A stretch of DNA of 64,000 nt from Pectobacterium cacticida (GTDB taxonomy: Bacteria; Pseudomonadota; Gammaproteobacteria; Enterobacterales; Enterobacteriaceae), in assembly GCF_036885195.1 (NCBI RefSeq), contig NZ_CP133656.1:3472001-3536000 (forward strand). The letters run 5' to 3'. The notes under the pieces are model-generated. The model made no database searches, was not told the origin of the DNA, and saw only the letters and a program-made list of their open reading frames with translations. The translations under genes were made by a program, and so were the position numbers. Shown piece after piece: positions 25,832-34,700 of the stretch. The stretch's first letter is position 1. The number at the start of each line of letters is the position of its first letter.

Positions 25832-28429
25832 TTACCAGGTGTAAGCGACGCCAAGCCAGAACTGACGGCCGGGTTTGTAGGTGATAACGGAACTGTTTGA
25901 GGTTCCTTTACGCTGCGTTTCCACCACATTATCGAGTACATTCAGCACATCGAGCGTAATGTCCAGCGTCTGCGTTTTATAAATGGGCTGCGAGTATGAG
26001 AAGCGCCAATCATAAGAAATGAAATCGTCATATTGCGCGGGGAGATACTCTGCGGCACTTCCCTTAAAGGTCGGATCATCATTGCAAGCGCTGTTCCCAC
26101 CTGGACACTGAGCCTGTAACGCGGCAGTGATATAGCCTTTATAACCTGCGGTATAACCCACACGCTGTTCCCAATTAAGGCGAGCGGCCGGGAAGTAAGT
26201 ATTCACATTCAAAAAGGCGCGCCATGGCGTATTGAAGTTCATAGCATCGATATCGCCCCGGTACATGAGCCTGCCGTCGAAAATCACACGCGACTCATCC
26301 ATGTTAGTATCATCGTAGTAATAAATTGAGTTAGATTTATTTTTTGTAATGCTCGCCCCTAACTTCCAGTTTACTTCGGCAAAACGAAAACGATGGGGAC
26401 TAATAGGTTCCACTTCTAGAGAAAATGAATCGCCTTCTGTTCGACCATCGTTATTCATGACTCGCCGCTTTTTACCATCCGCTGCGGTGATCGTTTCTCC
26501 GCCGAACTGTTCCTTCCCTTGACGGTTTACCCACTTTGCCGTCCACACGGTATTCATGACGCGCTGCGATAAACCCAATACAATCTCATCGCTATAAGGT
26601 GTTTTTAAATCTGACACATCATAGTTATTGCCTGTAATTCTTGCCGGATTGGAAGACCAGGGTTCTGAAGACGATGAACGCCTTTGTACGATGTTCGTCC
26701 CAATACCTTGACGTAATTTGTACGAGATCAAATTCCCCGCATAATAGCGGTTAGCCCCACCGAATAGGCGCGTTGATCGATCGCCGAACACATCATAGGA
26801 CGCAGAAAAGCGCGGCGCGATATTCATATTTTCCAGGAAATCATCGTAATCGATACGAACCCCAGGGGTGATCTCTAAACGACCATAGCTCATGCTGTTT
26901 TGCAGATAGGCGGCATAGCTGGAGTAATTCTCCGCTATGGATCGTGCGGGATATAAGGTACGCGTGCCAGCGAATTGCTCACCCGGAATACACATAGAAT
27001 CACCGGGGAGACATACCACTCCGGGATTAACATAGGTAGCAGACGGAGCAACATTGCCGGCGTAAGCATCCTGAGAACGGCGATATTGCGCGTTATAAAA
27101 ATCGGTCTCCCAGCCAAAATCGATCTGATGGTTTATGCCAAGCCAGGAGATCGGGTTGAGTTGGTAATCCTGCTTTAATGTAGTGGAACTTTTTTCCGTC
27201 GCGAATGTTCCATATCCCCCACGCTGTGAAGAGGTACTCGACGATTGCCAATCAAGTGACGGCGAGATAAATTTTAATTTCGAGGATCGATAAACCCACG
27301 AGATGAATTCATTCGATTCATGCTCAATCTTATTTTGTTCAAACTGATACCCCACTAGACTGGTCATTTTTCCCCAGTTAGCGTTATGTTCCCATTCCAT
27401 ATTAAAACGGTAACCGCCACCGTGGTTAGTAAACGCCCCGTCCTTTATATTTTTCTTATAAAATTTCGACTCATGCGGGGAATACATCCCTGTCATGCGA
27501 ATAATGTCGCCGTTATCCGTCAGATAAACCCCTTTTAACAAATAGGTTTCACTAATGCGTTCCTGATCGTCCCACTGTTGCAAAAACTCATGGTAATAAG
27601 GTATATCCGATTGCTGGCGATTATAAGCAAAAATAAATCCGGCCTTATCACTTAATGGCTGATTAAACGTCGCCGAGTAAAAATGCTTTTTAAATTTGGG
27701 TTGATAGTACAGATTAGTAGCAGAATTGAATTCATCTCTAATAGATCCATCAATATGGTAACGCGTCCAGCTGTCGCGGGTAGTGCGATAAGAGATCTTA
27801 CCGAAGTTCTTCTCTAAGTTGGGATCCATCAGTCTGGCATCCACCACACCGCCGGTGAAATTGCCATACTTAGCAGACACATTGCTGTCAAAAACCTCTA
27901 GAGACTCAATGAGCTCCGAATTAATCCAAAACGATTGCGTGCCCCCCGCAGGAAGGTCAGCTGGACTATAACCATCAGGTTGCTGATCCAATTCTCCATT
28001 ATTAGCGCCAGGGTTGATATTGCTGTTATTCGATAACCCATCGATCATAAAGTTATTGTTATAGAATTTCTCGCCGTGGAATGAGACATTTTCAGGCGCT
28101 AATTCACCAGGAATATTGCTGCTATTTGCCGTGTTGGAAAACTGCACATTCGGATTATTTTTCAACAATTCGGAAACCGAACCATTACCGGTTGGCATCT
28201 TTTTAATCTGTTCAGCATTAATAATTTGCGTACCCATCGACTGACTGGTCGGCGTCGAGCGCACTATAATCGTATCTTCGTTTTTTCCCGTAGAAGCGTC
28301 GAGCTGTTCCTCTTCAGGTTGTGCTTTTTTCTTCTGCGAATTGTCATCGCCAGAAACGCCACTTTGCTGTGCAAACGCAGGCCCTGATAATAATGACAAT
28401 AGCATCATTAAATAGACGTTCTTATTCAT
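25832..28429 (-). CDS. fusA: FusA, TonB-dependent receptor for plant ferredoxin
   Basis: 865-residue outer-membrane receptor. It has a signal peptide ending AFA-QQS, a likely TonB box (DTIIV, about 53-57), a plug domain (QIINAEQIKKMPTGNGSVSE...) and a 22-strand beta barrel ending in the aromatic VAYTW needed for barrel insertion. FusA of Pectobacterium imports intact plant ferredoxin as an iron source and is hijacked by ferredoxin-containing bacteriocins (pectocins M). Long extracellular loops with paired cysteines (CLPGDSMC and CPGGNSAC) are visible. It follows fusB and precedes fusC. Confidence 0.94.
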   Translation of the reverse strand: MNKNVYLMMLLSLLSGPAFAQQSGVSGDDNSQKKKAQPEEEQLDASTGKNEDTIIVRSTPTSQSMGTQIINAEQIKKMPTGNGSVSELLKNNPNVQFSNTANSSNIPGELAPENVSFHGEKFYNNNFMIDGLSNNSNINPGANNGELDQQPDGYSPADLPAGGTQSFWINSELIESLEVFDSNVSAKYGNFTGGVVDARLMDPNLEKNFGKISYRTTRDSWTRYHIDGSIRDEFNSATNLYYQPKFKKHFYSATFNQPLSDKAGFIFAYNRQQSDIPYYHEFLQQWDDQERISETYLLKGVYLTDNGDIIRMTGMYSPHESKFYKKNIKDGAFTNHGGGYRFNMEWEHNANWGKMTSLVGYQFEQNKIEHESNEFISWVYRSSKLKFISPSLDWQSSSTSSQRGGYGTFATEKSSTTLKQDYQLNPISWLGINHQIDFGWETDFYNAQYRRSQDAYAGNVAPSATYVNPGVVCLPGDSMCIPGEQFAGTRTLYPARSIAENYSSYAAYLQNSMSYGRLEITPGVRIDYDDFLENMNIAPRFSASYDVFGDRSTRLFGGANRYYAGNLISYKLRQGIGTNIVQRRSSSSEPWSSNPARITGNNYDVSDLKTPYSDEIVLGLSQRVMNTVWTAKWVNRQGKEQFGGETITAADGKKRRVMNNDGRTEGDSFSLEVEPISPHRFRFAEVNWKLGASITKNKSNSIYYYDDTNMDESRVIFDGRLMYRGDIDAMNFNTPWRAFLNVNTYFPAARLNWEQRVGYTAGYKGYITAALQAQCPGGNSACNDDPTFKGSAAEYLPAQYDDFISYDWRFSYSQPIYKTQTLDITLDVLNVLDNVVETQRKGTSNSSVITYKPGRQFWLGVAYTW

Positions 28430-28506
28430 TTACGCAAAATCCCCAGTGAACCTTATTAAGTAAAAAATAAAATTATTTTTTTAATGACCGCATGTAACAC
28501 GTATTG

Positions 28507-29415
28507 CTAATCATCAAGCTGAATATGACCACTCAGTTTGAAAACGACAGAGACCACCTGATTCTCAACCGGTGCCTCTGTCCGATAGCGCCAACGCGCC
28601 ATGTCTTTCATCACATCATCACCAAAGACGCCGTCTGGCGTTTCAGACAAAATCCGTATATTGGTGACCGTACCGCTGCCGGTAATATCAAATTTGACGC
28701 GCACGCTGCCTTCAACACCCAGCGCCTTTGCCCGTGCGGGATAATTCACGCGCCGATGCAGCGCCTTGAAATTTTGACTATGACTTTTTCCTGCACCACG
28801 GTTCGCCTGCCCACGGTCGCTCTCTCCTGCCTTAGCCGTTGCCGCACTACCGGACACACCGGCAGAGGATGTTATAGGCGATGGCGCGTCGCCCTTCTGC
28901 CGGGTCTCCACGGGAAATTCGCTGTTTTTTTCCGCCTGCCGGGGAGTCTCTTGCTGCGCTTTTGCCGTTTTTTCCGGCCGCTTTCTTTCATGCACCGGCG
29001 GTTTCTTCTCTACAGCAGATCGAATAGCTTTACGTTCAATAACAGGCTGTTTAATAACAGGCGCAGGGTGTTCGAGTAAGGGCGTTAACATCGGCATGAC
29101 CACTGGCGTAGGCTGAGTAGCGGAGTTTTTAGCAACGGATTGTTGCGTCGCCGCGGCGACCTGTGACACCGCAGCGGACATCATCGTCACCTGCATACTG
29201 CCACCGGCGTTGCCCGCCATAGGTTCAGTGTTATCCTTCACGGGAGCGTGCCACAGTAGAAAAGCCGCTAACGCCGCGTGTACGACGCAGGACAACACAA
29301 AAAAAGCCAAAGAACGCCAGTTGGGTGTATCGGTCGCTGAATAGGGATGATCGAAAGCACGAGGACGAGCGCCAGTAGCGCCCAGAAAAGCCCCCTGAAA
29401 GTTATCACTACTCAC
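28507..29415 (-). CDS. fusB: FusB, dedicated TonB-like energy transducer
   Basis: 302-residue TonB homologue with one N-terminal membrane anchor (LAFFVLSCVVHAALAAFLLW, about 36-55), a Pro/Lys/Ala-rich periplasmic spacer (about 70-215) and a C-terminal TonB domain with the YP motif (VNYPARAKALGVEG). In Pectobacterium FusB specifically powers ferredoxin passage through FusA. The start is GTG at 29415, with GGAG 7 bases upstream. It is the first gene of the fus operon, downstream of a Fur box, and fusA begins 77 bases beyond its stop. ExbB/ExbD are not in this window. Confidence 0.92.
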   Translation of the reverse strand: MSSDNFQGAFLGATGARPRAFDHPYSATDTPNWRSLAFFVLSCVVHAALAAFLLWHAPVKDNTEPMAGNAGGSMQVTMMSAAVSQVAAATQQSVAKNSATQPTPVVMPMLTPLLEHPAPVIKQPVIERKAIRSAVEKKPPVHERKRPEKTAKAQQETPRQAEKNSEFPVETRQKGDAPSPITSSAGVSGSAATAKAGESDRGQANRGAGKSHSQNFKALHRRVNYPARAKALGVEGSVRVKFDITGSGTVTNIRILSETPDGVFGDDVMKDMARWRYRTEAPVENQVVSVVFKLSGHIQLDD

Positions 29416-29557
29416 GATTCAGCTCCGTCTCTCAAACGTCCTGGCGTCAGTAGTGCGATCACCATCTTTCACTTCCAGGCGACAATAAAAAGGTAAGCAA
29501 ATTCGACACATGTGAAAATTTGTCAAGGCCGAATGGGTAACATTAACGAATAATAAT

Positions 29558-29576
29558 ACAAATGATTATCATTTTA
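29558..29576 (-). promoter_or_regulatory. Fur box upstream of the fus operon
   Basis: AATGATTATCATT (29561-29573) matches the 13-base centre of the Fur consensus perfectly; with flanks it is about 14 of 19. It lies 143 bases before the fusB start, in an AT-rich promoter region. Iron repression of ferredoxin uptake is expected. The rest of the 353-base gap (29416-29768) shows no gene. Confidence 0.85.
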
Positions 29577-29768
29577 CAAATGAAACCGATTACTTATAAA
29601 GACGGATTGCCTTCCTGCAATCCCCTTATAACTGTAGGTAATACTTGAGATTAAAACGCGACGGCGCGCTAATGCAGGCGCACCGAGAAATTGAAAGTAT
29701 TGAGGAAGGCGGACAAGGAATGGGTAAAAGCGCTAGGGGCATCAACAACCGATTAGGCCAGCGGGCGA

Positions 29769-30194
29769 TCAATATTCCCGATCTTCAATCAAGCGTTTGC
29801 CCAACGTGATGCAATCGACAATCTCATAGTCGAGTTTTTCATACATCCCAATGACGGCATCGTTGTCCTCACGCACCATCAGGTGGATCTTCGGACAGCC
29901 GCGGGCGATGAGTTTTTTCTCCAATCGGCTAATCAACGCATTGGCAATGCCGCGCCCGCGAAAATCGGGGTGTACGCCCAGATAGTATGCGGAACCACGA
30001 TGACCATCGTATCCCCCCATCACCGAGCCCACGATTTCGCCGTTCACGTCTGCCACCAAAAATAGGTCGGGATCGTGGTTAAGCTTACGTTCGATGTCCA
30101 TTTCAGGATCGTTCCACGGGCGCAATAAATCACAGCGTTCCCAGAGGGTGATCACGGCTTCAAAATCATCCTGCCTGAATATGCGGATTTCCAT
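29769..30194 (-). CDS. ypeA: YpeA, GNAT-family N-acetyltransferase
   Basis: 141-residue acetyltransferase, nearly identical in length and pattern to E. coli YpeA (MEIRIFRQDDFEAVITLWERCDLLRPWNDP). The acetyl-CoA loop is in GVHPDFRGRGIANAL. The frame is open to 30206, but ATG 30194 gives the family start. The acceptor substrate is unknown. It is divergent from hemF, 171 bases away. Confidence 0.93.
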   Translation of the reverse strand: MEIRIFRQDDFEAVITLWERCDLLRPWNDPEMDIERKLNHDPDLFLVADVNGEIVGSVMGGYDGHRGSAYYLGVHPDFRGRGIANALISRLEKKLIARGCPKIHLMVREDNDAVIGMYEKLDYEIVDCITLGKRLIEDREY

Positions 30195-30365
30195 CACAGT
30201 CGCCATTTTGCAGTAAGGTAACCCTGATTATCGCGTGATTTTTAGCAGACGCAATCGCAAATTGCACGCCGCCATCAGGAATCATAAAACGGCTCACCGA
30301 GGATCGATTTCATTGATGGTATACTGCGGCATCTGATTATCGAGCCCCCTCACTATGGAAACGTG

Positions 30366-31307
30366 ATGCCCATTATGGTAGACGTCAACGCGGTAAAACA
30401 TTTTTTGCTTAGCTTACAGGAAGATATTTGCCGCCAGCTTGCGGCGATCGATGGCAAAGCCGATTTCGTTGAAGAGGAATGGCAACGCGCCGAAGGCGGT
30501 GGCGGACGCAGTCGCGTGCTGTCAGGTGGGCGCATTTTTGAACGTGCCGGCGTAAATTTTTCCCACGTGACCGGTAAATCATTGCCCCCCTCAGCTAGCA
30601 TTCATCGCCCCGAGCTGGCCGGTCGTCGCTTTCAGGCGATGGGCGTATCGCTAGTAATCCATCCACTGAACCCCTATATTCCCACCAGCCACGCTAACGT
30701 GCGCCTGTTTATTGCCGAGAAACCGGAGGAAGCGCCAGTATGGTGGTTTGGCGGCGGGTTTGATTTGACGCCCTATTATGGTTTTCACGAAGACGCCGTG
30801 CACTGGCACCAGACCGCACACGATCTGTGCCAGCCGTTCGGTGACGATGTGTACCCACGCTATAAAAAATGGTGCGACGATTACTTCTTCCTCAAACACC
30901 GTAATGAAGCCCGTGGCATCGGCGGGCTGTTTTTTGACGACCTGAATACGCCCGATTTTGCTACCTGTTTCGCCTTTATGCGTGCCGTCGGCAACGGGTT
31001 TCTCGATGGCTATCTGCCCATCGTCGAGCGGCGTAGAGATCTCACGTGGGGAGAACGCGAACGCGAATTCCAGCTTTATCGTCGTGGGCGCTACGTCGAA
31101 TTCAACCTGATTTGGGATCGCGGTACGTTATTTGGCCTGCAAAGCGGCGGACGCACTGAGGCAATTTTAATGTCCATGCCGCCGCTGGCTCGCTGGGAAT
31201 ACCAGTATCAGCCTGAGCCTGATAGCCCGGAAGCCGCACTTTACCGAGATTTCTTGCCCGTCAGAGATTGGCTGGCAGAAGGCCATAGCCATAAAGAGGA
31301 GACATAA
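30366..31307 (+). CDS. hemF: HemF, oxygen-dependent coproporphyrinogen III oxidase
   Basis: Cytoplasmic haem-synthesis enzyme converting coproporphyrinogen III to protoporphyrinogen IX with O2. Typical motifs are GGGGRSRVL, ANVRLFIAEKP, WWFGGGFDLTP, KKWCDDYFFLKHR, RGIGGLFFDDL and the closing GRYVEFNLIWDRGTLFGLQSGGR. Three starts are possible: GTG 30363, ATG 30366 and ATG 30375. ATG 30366 (313 residues) has GGAA 5 bases upstream. Conservation begins only at about VNAVKHFL, so the choice is uncertain by up to three residues. yaiI follows after 3 bases. Confidence 0.96.
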   Translation: MPIMVDVNAVKHFLLSLQEDICRQLAAIDGKADFVEEEWQRAEGGGGRSRVLSGGRIFERAGVNFSHVTGKSLPPSASIHRPELAGRRFQAMGVSLVIHPLNPYIPTSHANVRLFIAEKPEEAPVWWFGGGFDLTPYYGFHEDAVHWHQTAHDLCQPFGDDVYPRYKKWCDDYFFLKHRNEARGIGGLFFDDLNTPDFATCFAFMRAVGNGFLDGYLPIVERRRDLTWGEREREFQLYRRGRYVEFNLIWDRGTLFGLQSGGRTEAILMSMPPLARWEYQYQPEPDSPEAALYRDFLPVRDWLAEGHSHKEET

Positions 31308-31310
31308 ATC

Positions 31311-31766
31311 ATGCAAATTTGGGTCGACGCCGATGCCTGTCCTAATGTGATTAAAGATGTGCTATTTCGCGCGGCGGAGCGCACGCACATGCAGGTGACG
31401 CTGGTCGCCAACCAGACGATAAAAGTACCGCCTTCCCGTTTCATTCGCACGCTACGCGTCGCGGCAGGTTTTGACGTTGCCGACAATGAGATTGTCCGCC
31501 GTGTAGAGGCTGGCGATCTGGTGATTACCGCCGATATCCCACTCGCCGCAGAAGTGATAGAAAAAGGCGGTATTGCATTGAATCCACGCGGCGAGCGCTA
31601 TACGCCGGGCACCATCCGGGAACGGCTGAACATGCGGGATTTTATGGACACCATGCGCGCCAGCGGGATACAAACCGGCGGCCCCAGCGCCCTGAATCAG
31701 CGCGATCGTCAGCAATTTGCTAATGAACTGGACAAATGGTTGCAGCAGGTTAAAAAACCATCATGA
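31311..31766 (+). CDS. yaiI: YaiI/YqxD (UPF0178) family protein
   Basis: 151 residues of the UPF0178 family, whose fold resembles PIN/NYN-type nucleases. Conserved acidic residues are present in IWVDADACPNVIKDVL, DNEIVRRVEAGDLVITADIPLA and the C-terminal GGPSALNQRDRQQFANELD. No function is established for the family. It is directly coupled to hemF (3-base gap, GAGGAG upstream) and convergent with the nitrate reductase gene, with only 12 bases between stops. Confidence 0.93.
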   Translation: MQIWVDADACPNVIKDVLFRAAERTHMQVTLVANQTIKVPPSRFIRTLRVAAGFDVADNEIVRRVEAGDLVITADIPLAAEVIEKGGIALNPRGERYTPGTIRERLNMRDFMDTMRASGIQTGGPSALNQRDRQQFANELDKWLQQVKKPS

Positions 31767-31778
31767 ACATCACCGCGA

Positions 31779-34700
31779 TCAATACACATCCCGTACATAG
31801 CGTTTGTCCTGCGCCAATTTAGCCACATAGTCAGCCGCGTCTTCGCCACACATACCGCCGTACCTCTGTGCAATCTGTCGGAGCGCCGCGTCTACATCCT
31901 TCGCCATACGGCTGGCGTCGCCGCACACGTAGAAATGCGCGCCCTCCTCCAGCCAGCGCCATAGCTCGGCCCCTTGCTCACGCATACGGTGCTGAACGTA
32001 AATTTTCTCGTGTTGGTCACGAGAAAAGGCCGTATCCAACCGATGCAGATAGCCCTCTCGCTGTAGTTTCTCCAGTTCATTACGATAGTAGAAATCGGTC
32101 GCTGCACGCTGCTCACCAAAAAATAGCCAATTTTTACCTTGAGCCTTCGTCGCCTGTCGTTCTTGCAGAAAAGCCCGGAAAGGTGCGATCCCTGTACCAG
32201 CCCCCACCATGATCATGGGCGTATCCGGGTGTTGCGGGGGGCGAAAATGGGCAGACTTTTGGATGAAAATAGGCACCGTACCTGACTCTGCCGCACGATC
32301 AGCCAGAAAGGTTGAGCACACGCCGCCACGCAATTGCCCTTCCACACCATAACGTACCGTCGAGACCGTCAGGTGGATCTGATGCGGAGTAACTTTTGGG
32401 CTAGACGAAATCGAGTATAAACGCGGCTGCATGCGCTTGAGCACGCTGAGCAATTCGTCAGCCTGAACCTGAATCGGAAACGCCTGTAGCACATCAACAA
32501 TCTGCCGTCCCCACAGCCACTGTTTAAGCGCTTCCTTACGTTCCTCTTGCAACAAATCGGCCAGCGCAGGCTTGTTCGTGCGTTGACGAACAAACTGCAA
32601 AAACTCCGGCGTGATACGGGCAATCTCGACATGCTGGGCTAACGCCTCCGCCAGCGTCATATCGCCTTTATCCTTAACGGTAACGACAGTAGCAGGCGAG
32701 AGTTTGAGTGCTGAAAGTATCTCAGTCACCAGTTCAGGATTGTTCGTCGGCCAGATGCCGAGCGCATCGCCCGCTTCGTAGCGCATATTGCTGCCTGCAA
32801 TATCAAAGGCGAATTGCCGGGTCTCTTTTTCCGCGCCCTGCGCATTAAGCCGCTGGTTGATAACAAGGCGGGCGGGCAGCGGCGCATTCCTGCTGAATCC
32901 GGCAATCTCTGCGACGTTTAGCATCGGCGCGGCAACGTCATTCTCGTCAGCCACCGTCGCCATTGCAGCGGTAGCGGCCTGATTCGCCACTGACGCAGGT
33001 ACTTCGGAAAGCGCGTTGACCACACTACCCAGCCAGACGGTTGCCGCCTCCTGATAATCCGGCTCACAGTCGATTCGCGCCACCATACGCCGCGCCCCCA
33101 GCCCTTCCAGCCGCGCATCAAGCTGGCGACCAAAACCGCAAAACCGATCGTAGTTTGAATCCCCCAATGCCAACACGGCGAACGCCATTTCCATCAGACT
33201 GGGGGCCGTTTCCGCCTGTAAAGCCGTCCAAAAATTCATACCGTTGTCGGGAGGATCGCCGTCGCCAAACGTGCTGGCGATAAAGAGTACACGCGGTATC
33301 GCAGGTAAATCGGCAATGCTGACGCTGTCCATTTCAGACAGCGTCACGGTATGCCCCTCGGCTTTCAGACGCTCAGCGCACTGCGCCGCGAAACATTCCG
33401 CATTGCCGGTCGACGATGCCCATAAAATCCAAATAGGTAGCGATGATGAGGCTGGAACCGCGGGCACGACAGGAGACGTCGTTGGCAGAGCAGCAATACC
33501 GCCATCGGGCAACCAGGTGCGGGCAAAAAGCCCTGCCAGCATGCCATCGAGCATCAGGCGTCTGGAGGGTTCCAATGGCGCCGTGGCAGGCAGCACGGGC
33601 ACGCCGCCTGCCAACCGTGATGCATCGGTACGCAACGCGGCAATGTATCCTTGCAGGTAATGCTGTTCGTGCGCGCTCAACGTTAGCGGCGGTAACATAT
33701 CCAAACCCAGTAGGGTGGCCAGCGCATCGATGTTTTTCATGTCGAGCTCCCTAATCGTGTTGTTCGGCGTACTCGCTTCAGCCTGTTTCGATACGGGCAA
33801 CGCAGCCGCATGGCTCTCCCACTCTGAAGAAATAGATGCGGTCGGTTGCGCGATCCGGGTTAATGATACGGCGCAGAATTTGAATTCAGGCTGCTGGGAA
33901 ATAGGATCAATAGCATCGCTGGTGACCGCATTAATGGCCAGATTGTCACCAAAGACATCATTCCAGTGGAAAGGCGCAAAGCAGTTTCCGGGTCGTACGC
34001 GATCGCTGATAACGGCGGGAAGTATCGCGCGCCCGCGGCGTGATCGTACTTCTACCCGATCCTTATCCTGAATGCCGAGCGTAACGGCGTCTTCGGGATG
34101 TATTTCAATGAAAGGGCCCGGATTGAGCTTATTAAGCGTCGAGATCTTTCCGGTTTTCGTCATCGTGTGCCACTGGTGCTGCAAGCGCCCGGTATTCAAC
34201 ACAAACTGAAAGTCGTTATCCGGCATCTCGGCGGGCGACATATGCGGCCGGGGGAAAAATACCCCTTTACCGCTGTCGGTCGCAAAAACAAGCCGCGGCC
34301 GCGTGCCGTCTGGTAACACTTTTAGCGTTTGACTCACGCCGTCGTTGAGGTAGCGAACGGGATGACGGCGGCGGTCATCATCTGGCGGACAAGGCCACTG
34401 CAACGGTGCCTGCCGCAAGCGCTCGTAACTGGCGCCACGAATGTCATAACCGGTTTTTGGGTTCCAGGCTTGCTTAATTTCTTCAAACACCTCAGCGGCC
34501 GATCCGTAGCTAAACCCATGCGCATAGCCCATCTCGCAGGCGACTTTAGCAATGATTTGCCAGTCAGCCATCGCTTCGCCGGGGGGATCAACGGCCTTTT
34601 GCATCAGCGTCAAATTCCGCTCGGAGTTAATCATCACGCCTTCCGCTTCAGCCCACAGCGCGCCGGGCAGCAGAATATCGGCATAACGATTGGTTTCGGT

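Noticed and set aside
28504..29079. 191-codon plus-strand frame opposite fusB
   Set aside because: It is the antisense shadow of fusB, which has clear TonB domains.
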